A DNA stretch of 64,000 nt from Verrucomicrobiales bacterium (GCA_029213005.1 JARGPI010000023.1:1-64000), one strand, 5' to 3'; positions 50,345 to 59,475 are shown, numbered from the stretch's first letter. Numbers and translations are program-made. Notes: a model not told the origin generated them from the sequence alone.

Positions 50345-53300
50345 TTACTGGTCTGCGATTGCTACGATGCAATCGCTTCCAAACACAGTGAAATAGTTTT
50401 TATTCCGAATCACGTCGCTGAAGGGAAAGCAATACGCGGGATATCCGGCCTCTGCTCGCTTCACGGTTCCCTGCCAGGTGTAATCCTCGATCCGGTCGCT
50501 TGATGTCGTTTCCAGGTAATCCAGCATAGCGGTGTCCCAGGTGGAATCCGAAATTTCTTTCCCCGACGTGGCGTTGTAAACGACGATGCCTTTTGAGCCC
50601 CGCAGGTAGACTCTTCCCTCCACGACAGTCCCGGTGATATGGGTGCCGAGCGGTTCGGTCGAAATGGTCCGGGTTTGGCCGTTGGTGCCATTGATGTAAA
50701 CAAGGCCTTCTTCATTCAAAACCCAGGCGTGAGCAGACTCTTCTCCCAGAAACGTTCCCTGCACCTCAAATTCCTGAGATGCGATCGGCAGGTTGAGCGT
50801 GATCATCCGCAGCCCCCGGGAATCCATCAACCAGAGAAAATCGTCGGCGAGGGTGGCGTGAGCGCTTTCGCCAGTGATGAGGCGATGTTTTGCCCAGTCA
50901 ACCGCCGGAGCCAGCAAGCTTCCCGGATAGTTCAAAAATGACATCACCTGCCGGTCATCGATCCCTTTTTTCTTCGAAAGATGGCTCACATGGTGGCGAC
51001 GACTGTTCTTATCCAGCGGAATCCAGACCGGTTTGGGTTTGGTTTGCTCCAGTGTGACCAGTTCCTCCTCAGAAAGATCCTCCCGCTGTTCCCGCAGGGT
51101 GATAGGGAAGACCCGGACTTCTTTTCCGGTGAATGACCACAGAGGATCGCCGGTATTCAAGTCGAAGAGTCCCGACTCTTTACCGTAAACGAGAAGGCGA
51201 CCGTTTTTTACCGAAATACCGGTGTTGAGCGAGACCAGAGAATGACTGGTTTTCGAAGCTTTGGTGGAGGTTGTGGTCTCCCAGATTAATTTCCCAGTGG
51301 AGGCATCGAGCCCCGCCAGAGTATTGGTGTAGGGATCAAAAATTACGATCCGATCTCCCTCAGCATCAAATTGCATCGCCGGCAGGGCTCCGCCAATTGA
51401 TTCCAAAGTTTCGTCAGCAGGAGGCAGTCCGGCTTTCCACGAGAGCGAGCCGTCGGCACAGGAGTAAGCCCGCAGCTCCCGGTTAAAAGAAAGAAGGAAA
51501 TGGCCTCCGGTGACAATCAACTGTCTGACTTTCCGGACCGATGCGTTGGGACTGGCAACCGATTGTGATGCGGCACTCGAGAGGGGAAGCTCGGACACGC
51601 CGTAGTATTTTTTCCATACCAATTTTCCGGTTCCGGGATCGACTTTATAAATTTGCCCCCGGTCATCCAGGACCAGAAGACAGTTGGCCGCTTCTCGCAC
51701 CCGTAATACTCTGGCACCCTGATCGACTTCGAATCCCCAAAGAATTTTAGGTAACCCGAGGAGGGGCAGTTCGCGGGACGGGCCATCGAGTCCATTGTTT
51801 TTCGGAGGGGTGGCAATCGTCTCCATCGCAGCCTTCAGCGGGATTGCAAGGCCGTCTGGAAAGCGCAGGTTCACATCTTGATCCACATCGAGTCGGGCCT
51901 GCAGTTGTTTGACGGCATCCTCTTTTTCCGCCTTCCGGTTAAGTTGGCTGTAGAGGTAGGCCCGGGACCAGGCGATCCAGAGTAAATCGGTCCCCTGAGC
52001 TTCCCGCTCTGCGGCATCCAGCAACGGAAGTGCCTCCTCCAGGCCGGAGTCCTGAGCGACGATCGCGGCGATTGAGCGCCAATAGGAGTCGAGAAGGTGC
52101 CACTGCAGAGATTGCGTGGTGTCCTGTCGCCACTCGGTCGCTTTGCCCCGTTGTGCGACGCCCTGAAGCAGGTTTCTAATGGCCGTGCGGAAGTCGTCTT
52201 CGTTTCCTTCCACCGCGAGAAGCGCGAGTCTTTTCTCCCAGCTGAAGAGGTCCGAAGGTTCCAGTGCGGTGACCGCAGCGAGGGCGTCCCCGGCAAGTTT
52301 CCGGTCACCAAATTCCATCAGCATCCGGTAGCTGTTGCGAAGCAAATTCGGCGAGGTAACTTTTTCGAGATTTAGTTTCTCTAAAATTCCGATAGCGAGA
52401 TCGGGCCGCTGCACATTGTGATAGAGCAAAGCTCTCTGCAGTTCGTATTCACTGCTTCGCTCTGGATCCTCGGTGGCGAGAGCGGAAAGTTGGGCTTCCA
52501 CTTCGGCCGCCTGAGAAGGATCTTTTTCGAGGGTTTTGACCAGCAGTTGCCGAAGTTTGATCTTCAAATCCCGATCCAGCGTTTCAACGCCGAGCCGTTT
52601 CTGAATCGCCGAAGCAACCCGGCTGGTAAGCTGGCGGCGTTCCCCGGCTTCACAGAGGTAGAGAAATTTCTCGATTCGGTCGACGGTCCAATCCTTATCC
52701 GCGAAGGTGAAGAGTCCCTGTTCTTCTTCGAAGAAGGAGTCGACGGTCCCGAGATTGTCATTAACGATTAGACCCACATTGAGCCACGACTTGTAGCGGG
52801 CCGGGGTATCGGTCTGTTCCCGTAAATTCTGGAGCAGGGAGGTGGCTTCGTAACCTTTGCCGAGTTCACTCTGAACCCGGGCGAGGGCGAGACCGGGCTC
52901 AAAAGGAAGGACTGCAGTCTGGTCGATGAATTGCTTTAAAATCGTCTCCGCAGGGCCGAAAAACTGTTCCTCGATGAGGAACTGACTGAGATCGAGGAGG
53001 TTCTCCACTTCAACCCCTTTGGCCGAGCTGTTCGCAAGCAATTTTTTGACGTTGGGCTCGAGTCCTTCTTCGAGATAGACTTCGCACAGTTCCCTGGTCA
53101 CATCGAGCCGCGTTGGTTCGAGTTTGAGGTAGGCTTCGTAGTGCTTCAGAGCTGTTCTCGCATGATCAGTGGACCGGAGGAATCTGGCAAGATCGAGAAT
53201 TCGCGCACTTTTTTCGGCCCCCTCGAGACTGGCGAGAACGAGATCAAAATCCTGCTGAGCCGCGAGGGGATCATCTTTCTCGTAATGAGCTTTGACCAGT

Positions 53301-54412
53301 TTGTAGCGGAGATCGGTCCGTGATGGATGAATTTCGAGCCGGTTATCGAGATAATCGATCAGTTCCTGTGAGTTGGTCCGTTTCTCGACCTGTTCGATAG
53401 CGAGCGTTTCTATCCGGATCGATTCGGGCAGGTCAGCCGAACCCTTTTTCAAAACCTTGAGAGCTTCGTCGTTGAGACCACTCGCAATCAGGATTTCAGC
53501 GTAGTCGAGGATTGCCGTTTCCTTTTCCGGGGTCTTTTCGTAGTTTTTACGGCTTTGATCGAGCAGGGCAAACCGCTCCTCTTCCGAGGCGATCACGCTG
53601 ACGCGAAGACTCATCACCTCGTTACGGCGATGATGATCGGGAGCGAGCTTTGCCAGGATTTTATCCAGTCGATTCCCGGCTTGAACCGTCTTGCCCAGCG
53701 CGGTTTCCGCTTTGGCTGCGAGGACGTTGGCTTCCACTTTTTGCTCCGGATTAAGCGGCTGGGAAATGGCCCGGTTCAGAGCCAGCAGACCCAGTTCCCA
53801 GAATTGATGGCGAAGCATCACCTGGCCGAGGGAAAGCATCGTAGGGCCGGTTTGGCCTTCGACCATCAACAATTTCTGCAATTGAGTGGTGGCCAGTTCC
53901 CGGCCTTTTTCAGTCGTCGACCGGTCCAACAGTTCGCCGAGCCACTGACTCTGGCGGGTTTTACTCGTCTCGAGGTCGATCGCGGTGGATAAGGCTTCCA
54001 GACTCCGGGCATCGTCCTTCTTTTTCAGCGAGTGGGAAAGAATATACTGGAGGTGGGGAAAGGTGGGGTGCTGACGGGCCGCCGACTGAATAAATTCGTC
54101 AGCTTCTGGCCTTTCCAGTGTGGTCAAAATCCGGGCGAGAACGGCTTTGGCTCCGGCATCGTCGGGATATTGGGCGATGTGAGCCTGATAGAGTCCCACC
54201 AGTTCCTCTTCACGCTTTTCTTTGGTGTAAAGCCGAACCAGCGAGTCGAGCGGAGCTCCCAGCGCGGAATCATAATGCAAAGCGGTTCGTAATTTCAGCG
54301 CTTCAGCTGTAAAAGGGTCTTCCTGAGTGTAGGCTGATGCTGACAACAGGATGCAGACGAGGCTTATCAAACCCGTGATCGTTAGGCGGACTGCTGTTGT
54401 GTTTTCTGACAT
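50345..54412 (-). CDS. Giant secreted TPR and PQQ-like propeller protein
   Basis: About 1,355 residues from the Met at 54412 with a signal peptide ending near the AYTQED region. Roughly the first 870 residues form helical TPR-like repeats (e.g. ARTALKHYEAYLKLEPTRLDVTREL, DLAIGILEKLNLEKV). The last 450 form a PQQ-like propeller (GQIYKVDPGTGKLVWKKYYG, GSLSWKAGLP, LAGLDASTGKLIWETTT, GLFDLNTGDPLWSF). Both modules bind proteins; no catalytic motif seen. A scaffold in the periplasm is an inference. Adjacent DUF58 gene 11 bases downstream. Confidence 0.82.
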   Translation of the reverse strand: MSENTTAVRLTITGLISLVCILLSASAYTQEDPFTAEALKLRTALHYDSALGAPLDSLVRLYTKEKREEELVGLYQAHIAQYPDDAGAKAVLARILTTLERPEADEFIQSAARQHPTFPHLQYILSHSLKKKDDARSLEALSTAIDLETSKTRQSQWLGELLDRSTTEKGRELATTQLQKLLMVEGQTGPTMLSLGQVMLRHQFWELGLLALNRAISQPLNPEQKVEANVLAAKAETALGKTVQAGNRLDKILAKLAPDHHRRNEVMSLRVSVIASEEERFALLDQSRKNYEKTPEKETAILDYAEILIASGLNDEALKVLKKGSADLPESIRIETLAIEQVEKRTNSQELIDYLDNRLEIHPSRTDLRYKLVKAHYEKDDPLAAQQDFDLVLASLEGAEKSARILDLARFLRSTDHARTALKHYEAYLKLEPTRLDVTRELCEVYLEEGLEPNVKKLLANSSAKGVEVENLLDLSQFLIEEQFFGPAETILKQFIDQTAVLPFEPGLALARVQSELGKGYEATSLLQNLREQTDTPARYKSWLNVGLIVNDNLGTVDSFFEEEQGLFTFADKDWTVDRIEKFLYLCEAGERRQLTSRVASAIQKRLGVETLDRDLKIKLRQLLVKTLEKDPSQAAEVEAQLSALATEDPERSSEYELQRALLYHNVQRPDLAIGILEKLNLEKVTSPNLLRNSYRMLMEFGDRKLAGDALAAVTALEPSDLFSWEKRLALLAVEGNEDDFRTAIRNLLQGVAQRGKATEWRQDTTQSLQWHLLDSYWRSIAAIVAQDSGLEEALPLLDAAEREAQGTDLLWIAWSRAYLYSQLNRKAEKEDAVKQLQARLDVDQDVNLRFPDGLAIPLKAAMETIATPPKNNGLDGPSRELPLLGLPKILWGFEVDQGARVLRVREAANCLLVLDDRGQIYKVDPGTGKLVWKKYYGVSELPLSSAASQSVASPNASVRKVRQLIVTGGHFLLSFNRELRAYSCADGSLSWKAGLPPADETLESIGGALPAMQFDAEGDRIVIFDPYTNTLAGLDASTGKLIWETTTSTKASKTSHSLVSLNTGISVKNGRLLVYGKESGLFDLNTGDPLWSFTGKEVRVFPITLREQREDLSEEELVTLEQTKPKPVWIPLDKNSRRHHVSHLSKKKGIDDRQVMSFLNYPGSLLAPAVDWAKHRLITGESAHATLADDFLWLMDSRGLRMITLNLPIASQEFEVQGTFLGEESAHAWVLNEEGLVYINGTNGQTRTISTEPLGTHITGTVVEGRVYLRGSKGIVVYNATSGKEISDSTWDTAMLDYLETTSSDRIEDYTWQGTVKRAEAGYPAYCFPFSDVIRNKNYFTVFGSDCIVAIADQ

Positions 54413-54494
54413 GTATTCAAAATGACTTTTGAACTGTGACACTGTTACGCGTCACACCTCATCTTTCCAACGATAACCTCGACAAAAACTGAGG

Positions 54495-54878
54495 TTAATC
54501 GCAGATCGCGACGGCATTTGCTGCGGCGTGATTATCGGAATGACTCAAACTGACCATTACTGAGGTGATGCCGTGTTTGTCGGCAAACGTCTTACCATCA
54601 CCGCTCAATACCACGTAGGGCTTGCCGAGCTCGTCGCGCAGAATTTCCATATCGGTCCAGTTGAGGTTTTCCCCGATCCCGGTGCCGAACGATTTAGCGA
54701 TGGCTTCTTTGGCGGCGAATCGGACTGCGTAGTGTGGGGCGGGGTAGCGCATTTTCCCGCAATAAGTCCGCTCTCTCTGCGTGAAGATGCGATCAATAAA
54801 ACGATCTCCGTAATCCGTGATGGAATCTTCAATCCGCTTCGTGTCGACGATGTCGATTCCTATTCCGTAGATTTGCAA
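54495..54878 (-). CDS. acpS: Holo-[acyl-carrier-protein] synthase
   Basis: A 127-residue AcpS with the two signature motifs: GIGIDIVDTKRIE (Asp9) and RFAAKEAIAKSFGTG (Glu in the KEA motif), plus VSLSHSDNHAAANAV near the C-terminus. It transfers 4'-phosphopantetheine from CoA to acyl-carrier protein. Length standard. It is transcribed leftward, 51 bases downstream of a zinc-ribbon membrane protein gene. Confidence 0.95.
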   Translation of the reverse strand: MQIYGIGIDIVDTKRIEDSITDYGDRFIDRIFTQRERTYCGKMRYPAPHYAVRFAAKEAIAKSFGTGIGENLNWTDMEILRDELGKPYVVLSGDGKTFADKHGITSVMVSLSHSDNHAAANAVAICD

Positions 54879-54929
54879 AATAAAGTGAGGCAGAGAATAA
54901 CGGTGGAAAAGCGCCCGATCAAGGGATTG

Positions 54930-55562
54930 TCACGACAATTCCCGGGTCAACATCGCCACCCAGACGATTACCAGAGCGGTCCAGCCTGACAGAACGATGA
55001 TGCTGAATATCAAAGCCAACCACCATCGGAAACGCCCCCGGGGGACCCAGCCGACGGGCTCTTTTCGGAATCTGAGCAGAACAAAGAGAGCGATCGGACC
55101 GGTAAAAAGCGTAAGCGGCAGCATGGCGAGCAGGCCGAGCGCGCGATTGTCCCAGATTTTTAAACTGGCCCGGTAGTTGGTGTCGGCCTTCTGTTCCCGC
55201 AAGTTGTGGAGACAGGGGAGGCAGAAAGTTTTTCCATCCCAGTTGACGGAAGCTTTCCCGGACATAAAACAACCGCATTCGTCGCAGATCACCTCAGCTT
55301 TTAATTCGGGATAAAACTGACAGGTAGCGTCACCGCCCTCGGCGGGGTGGGGTTGCAATTTTTTCGGGGGGGCTTTAGTCAATCTCGGGAATATCCGGAA
55401 GGAAATGGGGGCCCTGCAGAACTGGCAGTTCGTTTCGCCGACACCGACGGCCTCAACTTCATTTTCCATGCGACATTTCGGGCAGGCGATGATGCCCAGC
55501 GGCCTTTCTTTGGGAGGAAGTTGTGGAATTTTCGGTGCGTCGCCTAAAATTGGATCATTCAT
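54930..55562 (-). CDS. Zinc-ribbon/B-box-like membrane protein of unknown function
   Basis: A 210-residue protein. It has an N-terminal CxxC pair set (CPKC at about 28-31, CQFC at about 46-49), a second Cys/His cluster (CQFYPELKAEVICDECGCFM...FCLPCLHNL) resembling a B-box zinc finger, then two hydrophobic segments (about 140-163 and 180-203). No known catalytic function. It starts 12 bases after the RDD gene, so both are probably one operon and both may face the cytoplasm and membrane. Confidence 0.65.
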   Translation of the reverse strand: MNDPILGDAPKIPQLPPKERPLGIIACPKCRMENEVEAVGVGETNCQFCRAPISFRIFPRLTKAPPKKLQPHPAEGGDATCQFYPELKAEVICDECGCFMSGKASVNWDGKTFCLPCLHNLREQKADTNYRASLKIWDNRALGLLAMLPLTLFTGPIALFVLLRFRKEPVGWVPRGRFRWWLALIFSIIVLSGWTALVIVWVAMLTRELS

Positions 55563-55574
55563 CGTGAAGTTGGG

Positions 55575-56504
55575 TTATTTGGGGACCACTCTGGTGGAGG
55601 CGATCCGGTCGTGAAACGCTCGTTTCTGCTCGTCAAAAGCGGCCATCCAGAAGACAGAGGTCAAAACAATCGATAGAATGGTGGGAAGCGCAAATGCGAG
55701 GAACCACGAAGCGATTAGAAACGCGGTGCTTCCGCTTTGGAAGCCGCTCGAGACCAGGCCAATGAAAAATCCGAACATGACGTAGGGAAGAATTTTGACG
55801 CCCTCGAGAAAAATCGGCGTCTTGGCGAACCAACGCCCGATTGAGCGCTTGTAGGTGACCCGGGAATGATCGGGTTGCACAATTTTTGCCCCAATCACCA
55901 TCTTGCCGAGAGTCCCCTGATATTTCCCAACCATCCAGATTTCGTAGACAGCTCCCGCGCCGTAGGCGATCAGCGTAGCGAAGGCCATGAAAATCCCGGT
56001 GAAAGCTCCCCCTTGGGTCGGTACGCTGAAAACCTTCATCGTTCCGAAAAAGATCAAAGCGAGAACAGCCAGTAAAATCGCCATCAGACCGTATTTTACC
56101 ATTTCATCGAGCATGACGCCGAGGGTTCGCCACCAGAAACCAATGAATTCTTTTTCTTTGGTCGTGGTTTGGGCTTCCACCACCCGCCCGGTTTCCATGA
56201 GGGATTGGACAAATTCCTCGCGGGAGTCGACCCCAATCATTGCATCGCCATAGGGGACCATCTCCCGGCTGCTGAGGACTCTCCCGGAGTAGGCGCAGAT
56301 ACCCAGATCGATCGGGTTGCCTTCCTCATCATTTTCAAACAATTCGGGGGCGACGGTGTGAAACGGCTCCCACGTATCCATGCCTTCGCGCCAGACCGAA
56401 TTGCGGGCCGTGATCGCTCCGGTTTGGTTCAATTCGAGCAGAACGGAGTCGGCGACGGGTCCGTATTGCCGGTTCCAGGAATCTGTATAATACCATTCTG
56501 CCAT
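55575..56504 (-). CDS. GYF_2 plus RDD-family membrane protein
   Basis: A 309-residue protein. Residues 1-55 are a GYF_2 domain (WYYTDSWNRQYGPV...WREGMDTWEPF), expected to bind proline-rich peptides. An acidic/Asn linker follows, then an RDD domain of four or five helices (RTLGVMLDEMVKYGLMAIL, QGTLGKMVIGAKIV, RSIGRWFAKTPIF). RDD proteins are poorly characterised, some being Na+/H+ antiporters. It is upstream of the zinc-ribbon membrane gene by 12 bases. Confidence 0.85.
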   Translation of the reverse strand: MAEWYYTDSWNRQYGPVADSVLLELNQTGAITARNSVWREGMDTWEPFHTVAPELFENDEEGNPIDLGICAYSGRVLSSREMVPYGDAMIGVDSREEFVQSLMETGRVVEAQTTTKEKEFIGFWWRTLGVMLDEMVKYGLMAILLAVLALIFFGTMKVFSVPTQGGAFTGIFMAFATLIAYGAGAVYEIWMVGKYQGTLGKMVIGAKIVQPDHSRVTYKRSIGRWFAKTPIFLEGVKILPYVMFGFFIGLVSSGFQSGSTAFLIASWFLAFALPTILSIVLTSVFWMAAFDEQKRAFHDRIASTRVVPK

Positions 56505-56567
56505 CGCGATCTTACGGGGAATTCTGAAGAATCGGGATCGGAATGTAAACCGGTAATCCTGACATTT

Positions 56568-56816
56568 TTACCCGCCCTGGACCGGTGGCATGATGGCGAC
56601 CTCGTCGCCGGATTTTACCAGGTCACTGCGTGAAGCGTATTCGCAATTGACCGCGATGAGCAGTTTTTCGTCCCAATCGGCGAGCTCTTTGTAATCGCCG
56701 TAAAGTTTTTTGAGGAGTTCGCCGACCGTGATGCTCGCGGATGGGAGAGGATAGTCGATTTCCTCCCGACTGGTGAAATCCTGAAGCAAAGAGAAAAAGA
56801 GGAGCCGGATTTTCAT
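56568..56816 (-). CDS. moaD: Molybdopterin synthase small subunit MoaD (ThiS/MoaD family)
   Basis: An 82-residue ubiquitin-fold protein with the C-terminal GG (PPVQGG) that is thiocarboxylated in MoaD and ThiS. The IRLLFFSLLQDFTSREEIDYPL start and NCEYASR are closer to MoaD. It would transfer sulfur to cyclic pyranopterin monophosphate. Its start overlaps the hpt stop (ATGA). moaE is not adjacent. Confidence 0.85.
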   Translation of the reverse strand: MKIRLLFFSLLQDFTSREEIDYPLPSASITVGELLKKLYGDYKELADWDEKLLIAVNCEYASRSDLVKSGDEVAIMPPVQGG

Positions 56817-57385
56817 CGGATATATTCCGGTTTGAGCACCCCGATCAGAGGCAGATTACGGTATTCGCCATTGAAATCGAGTCCGTAGCCAACCACAAAT
56901 TCATTACCCACTTCGAAGCCGATGTAGTCTGCCTCGACAAATTCGGCCCGGTCCACTTTCTTGGAGAGCAGGACGGCGATTTTCACCGACAGGGGATTAC
57001 ACTCCTTTTCGAATTTCTGACGAATCGCCGCCAGAGTTCTGCCGGTGTCGAGAATATCGTCCAGCAGAATGACATGGCGCCCATCGAGGTTAGGCATCCG
57101 GTTTTGCAGAAAGGTCACGGTGCCGGAACTTTCGGTTCCTTCGTAGGATTCGACGCTGACGGAATCGGCTTTGAGCGGAAGCTGGATCTCGCGAATCAAG
57201 TCAGCCATAAAAAGCGCGCCGCCCTGCAGGATCATCACCACGGTGAGCGGTTCGCCGGAGTATTCCCGGGTAATGGCTTCGCCCATTTGGATGACCCGGT
57301 CCCGGATTTCCTCCTGAGAGAAAAGTACCTTTTCGAGACGTTCGTGAAGCCGCTCCTCCAGTGGTGACGTTGATTCGGTGGCCAT
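56813..57385 (-). CDS. hpt: Hypoxanthine phosphoribosyltransferase
   Basis: A 190-residue type I phosphoribosyltransferase. The PRPP-binding motif is VILLDDILDTGRTLAA; the N-terminal MILQGGALFMADLIREI loop and C-terminal EADYIGFEVGNEFVVGYGLDFNGEYRNLPLIGVL match Hpt. It salvages hypoxanthine (and perhaps guanine) to nucleotides. It lies between ridA (3 bases) and moaD (overlap), a tight operon. Confidence 0.95.
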   Translation of the reverse strand: MATESTSPLEERLHERLEKVLFSQEEIRDRVIQMGEAITREYSGEPLTVVMILQGGALFMADLIREIQLPLKADSVSVESYEGTESSGTVTFLQNRMPNLDGRHVILLDDILDTGRTLAAIRQKFEKECNPLSVKIAVLLSKKVDRAEFVEADYIGFEVGNEFVVGYGLDFNGEYRNLPLIGVLKPEYIR

Positions 57386-57388
57386 GAC

Positions 57389-57763
57389 TTATTTGTTAAC
57401 GATGCATTCGATTTCTACCCGGGAACCGAGAGGTAATCCGGCTACGGCAACCGTGGAGCGGGCCGGTTTGTGATCTCCGAAAAATTCGGCATAGATCCCG
57501 TTCACGATGGGGAAATCGGCCATATCAGTGATGAAAATCGTGGTTTTCGCGACGTCGGAAGGTGTCGCTCCGATTTCAGCCAATACTTTGCCGACATTTT
57601 CCAGAACTTGTTTGGTCTGAGCTTCGATACCGCCGTCCACAATTTTCATTGTTGTGGGATCGAGCGGGATTTGGCCAGAGCAGAAGGTCAGGCCGTTGAC
57701 TGACGCCGCGTGAGAATACGGCCCGATGGCCTCCGGCGCGCCGGATGCATTGATCAATTCCAT
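57389..57763 (-). CDS. RidA-family protein lacking the canonical catalytic Arg
   Basis: A 124-residue protein from the Met at 57763 (MELINASGAPEAIGPYSHA); the longer frame upstream encodes intergenic and repeat sequence. Rid features are GPYSHA, FCSGQIPLDP, TTIFITDMADFPIVNGIYAEFF and KPARSTVAVAGLP. The Arg of the VARLP motif that RidA uses to hydrolyse imines and enamines is Gly109 here, which is common in other Rid subfamilies, so deaminase activity is uncertain. It leads the hpt-moaD operon. Confidence 0.85.
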   Translation of the reverse strand: MELINASGAPEAIGPYSHAASVNGLTFCSGQIPLDPTTMKIVDGGIEAQTKQVLENVGKVLAEIGATPSDVAKTTIFITDMADFPIVNGIYAEFFGDHKPARSTVAVAGLPLGSRVEIECIVNK

Positions 57764-57839
57764 GTCGGGACCATCGCCCAAAAAAAACAATCGTAAATGA
57801 AGAACATAAAACGGCGGGCTCTGCCCCCTCAAATTCGGA

Positions 57840-57880
57840 GACTGTACAGGGTACAGTCTGAAAGTGTACAGGGTACAATC
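57840..57880. repeat. Intergenic palindromic repeat, locus F (two units, 22-bp period, opposite orientation)
   Basis: Unit 1 GACTGTACAGGGTACAGTC (57840-57858) is the perfect palindrome read on the other strand; unit 2 (57862-57880) contains GTGTACAGGGTACAATC. The GGGTAC cores are 22 bases apart. The array lies 7 bases beyond the fur stop and about 77 bases before ridA. Confidence 0.9.
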
Positions 57881-57886
57881 AGAGTT

Positions 57887-58357
57887 TTACGCCTTCGAGC
57901 AGGCGGGGCACTGTCCGTGGAAAGCCAGCGAATGGCTCAAATTCTTCCATCCGAATTGTTCCCTCAGCTTCTTTTCGACTTCTTTTAGAACGCAGGGAAA
58001 CGGGACCTCAGTGATTTCGCCGCAATCGTGACAGAGCAGGTAGTCATGATGGTGGTCCGCGAGATTGAGTTGGAAGTAATTTCCCTTATCACCGAAGTTT
58101 AACTGTCGGACTTTACCGAGATCTTTCAGCTTCATAATGAGCCGGTAAATCGTGGCCTGGTCTCGGCCTGCCAGTCCGGGAACCTCGCTCAACTCCGAAA
58201 GAAGAAAGGGGCGGTGCGCTTCAAGCATCGCGTGGAGTAATTCTTCCAGAGCTTCGGTTTTACGCATGCCGGAGTCCCGCAGTTCGTCGATGATTCTTCC
58301 GATGATAGCCTCCGACTCTTCGTGCGAAACACAGCAATCTGAACTATGAGATTCCAT
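57887..58357 (-). CDS. Fur-family metal-dependent transcriptional regulator
   Basis: A 156-residue Fur-type repressor. The N-terminal winged helix (about 15-95) has RKTEALEELLHAM, FLLSELSEVPGLAGRDQATIYRLIMKLKDLG. The C-terminal dimer domain has HHHDYLLCHDCGE (Cys109, Cys112) and HGQCPAC (Cys150, Cys153), the structural zinc site. Whether it is Fur, Zur or PerR cannot be decided from sequence alone. It may autoregulate and control the downstream operon. Confidence 0.85.
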   Translation of the reverse strand: MESHSSDCCVSHEESEAIIGRIIDELRDSGMRKTEALEELLHAMLEAHRPFLLSELSEVPGLAGRDQATIYRLIMKLKDLGKVRQLNFGDKGNYFQLNLADHHHDYLLCHDCGEITEVPFPCVLKEVEKKLREQFGWKNLSHSLAFHGQCPACSKA

Positions 58358-58453
58358 GGTTTCGTAAACGTGCCACTAACTCGAAAAGCTGTCGAGTCCC
58401 TTTCGTGAGTGATTCCAGATTGACCATCGGAATGCTGCGATTGATGTTTGGGT

Positions 58454-59158
58454 ATGAATGAGCCTCGTCTTCCCTATGAAAACTCCGGTAACGAATCAGG
58501 AAAAAAGGTGGCCCTTGGTTGCGGGTTCGGGTGCCTCGGAGCCGCTATCATCTGCCTGCTAATCGGATTTTTCGTCGTTCGCGGGCTTCAATCGAAAGCT
58601 GAAGCGCTTGCTGGGATGGCGAGTTCGGAGCCGATGGCATTTGATTACCCGAGGGTGCAGGCTAACGAGGCTGAGGCTGTGGTCTCCCGATTCGATAATT
58701 TTCGGCAGGCGATTGCGAATGCCAAACCGGCGGAGCCACTGGTTTTGACGGAAGACGATCTCAATATTTTAATCTCGCAACACCCTTCCTTCGAGCCTCT
58801 CGCCGGAAAAACCGCGGTAAAAATTGTGGATAACCAGATCGAGGCCCGCGTGAGCCTGAAGCCGGAGGAGCTTCCATTTACGATCCCGTTTATCTCGAAA
58901 GCATTTGCCGGAAAATACATCAACGGAACCGGAAAAGTCGATTTCTCGATCCAAAATGAGGAAGCCCGGATGTATATCGTGGACTTTCAGCTTTCCGGAT
59001 TGCCGATTCCTGAGGAATTCAAAGAGCAGTTTAAGCAGGAGAACCTGATGGATAAGTTACTCGAAGACGAAGAGGTGAAATCCGTGCTCGATCGCATCGA
59101 GACGCTGAAAATCGAGAATAACACGCTCCGAATCGTCCCTGAAGCAACTCCCGAATAA
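58454..59158 (+). CDS. Hypothetical single-pass membrane protein
   Basis: About 234 residues from the ATG at 58454. A Gly/Cys-rich hydrophobic segment (residues 18-46) anchors a soluble domain (about 55-234) with LVLTEDDLNILISQHPSFEPLAGKTAV, then a beta-rich part and a Glu/Lys-rich C-terminus. No domain recognised. It is divergent from fur by 96 bases. Confidence 0.65.
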   Translation: MNEPRLPYENSGNESGKKVALGCGFGCLGAAIICLLIGFFVVRGLQSKAEALAGMASSEPMAFDYPRVQANEAEAVVSRFDNFRQAIANAKPAEPLVLTEDDLNILISQHPSFEPLAGKTAVKIVDNQIEARVSLKPEELPFTIPFISKAFAGKYINGTGKVDFSIQNEEARMYIVDFQLSGLPIPEEFKEQFKQENLMDKLLEDEEVKSVLDRIETLKIENNTLRIVPEATPE

Positions 59159-59163
59159 CGTGG

Positions 59164-59418
59164 CTACAGCTTCTCGTAAGTCCCCTCGTCCCGCTTTTCA
59201 AGCACGGTGAATCCAGCCTTCTTTGCATCGCTAACCGACAGTGGTTTTGCGATCTGGGGAGAAGTTACTCCTTTGGAGAGCAACTTTTTGACCGGCTTTT
59301 TGCACACCGGGCACGTCTCCAGAGGAGGGCGGGTCAGCGGGCGTCGGATCTCAAAGCCACGTCGACAAGCCGGGCAGGCATCCTCCGGATCGGAGGCAAC
59401 ATATTCGTAAATCGGCAT
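59164..59418 (-). CDS. FmdB-family zinc-ribbon protein
   Basis: An 84-residue protein starting MPIYEYVASDPEDACPACRRGFEI, the FmdB/CxxC_CxxC regulatory-type zinc ribbon, with a second CPVC pair. The C-terminal KPLSVSDAKKAGFTVLEKR segment is unusual for the family's C-terminus but plausible. FmdB proteins are putative regulators with unknown targets. The stop lies 5 bases from the convergent hypothetical gene. Confidence 0.8.
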   Translation of the reverse strand: MPIYEYVASDPEDACPACRRGFEIRRPLTRPPLETCPVCKKPVKKLLSKGVTSPQIAKPLSVSDAKKAGFTVLEKRDEGTYEKL

Positions 59419-59442
59419 AACACACTATGCCTCGTCGAACCC

Positions 59443-59475
59443 GGAAAAGCAAATAGGCACGTTTGCACGCGCCTA
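59443..59475 (-). terminator. Probable terminator of rpsN
   Basis: On the minus strand TAGGCGCG and CGTGCCTA form an 8-bp stem with one G-U pair and a 6-base loop, followed by a T-rich tract. It lies 33 bases after the rpsN stop. Confidence 0.55.

Noticed and set aside
49503..50396. Plus-strand ORF of 297 codons opposite the DUF58 gene
   Set aside because: Antisense shadow of a recognised domain gene.
57576..57878. Small ORFs that start with MYPV and read through the repeats
   Set aside because: These arise because the repeat is open in one frame (also at 33715 and 47859); they are not conserved proteins and conflict with better starts of neighbouring genes.
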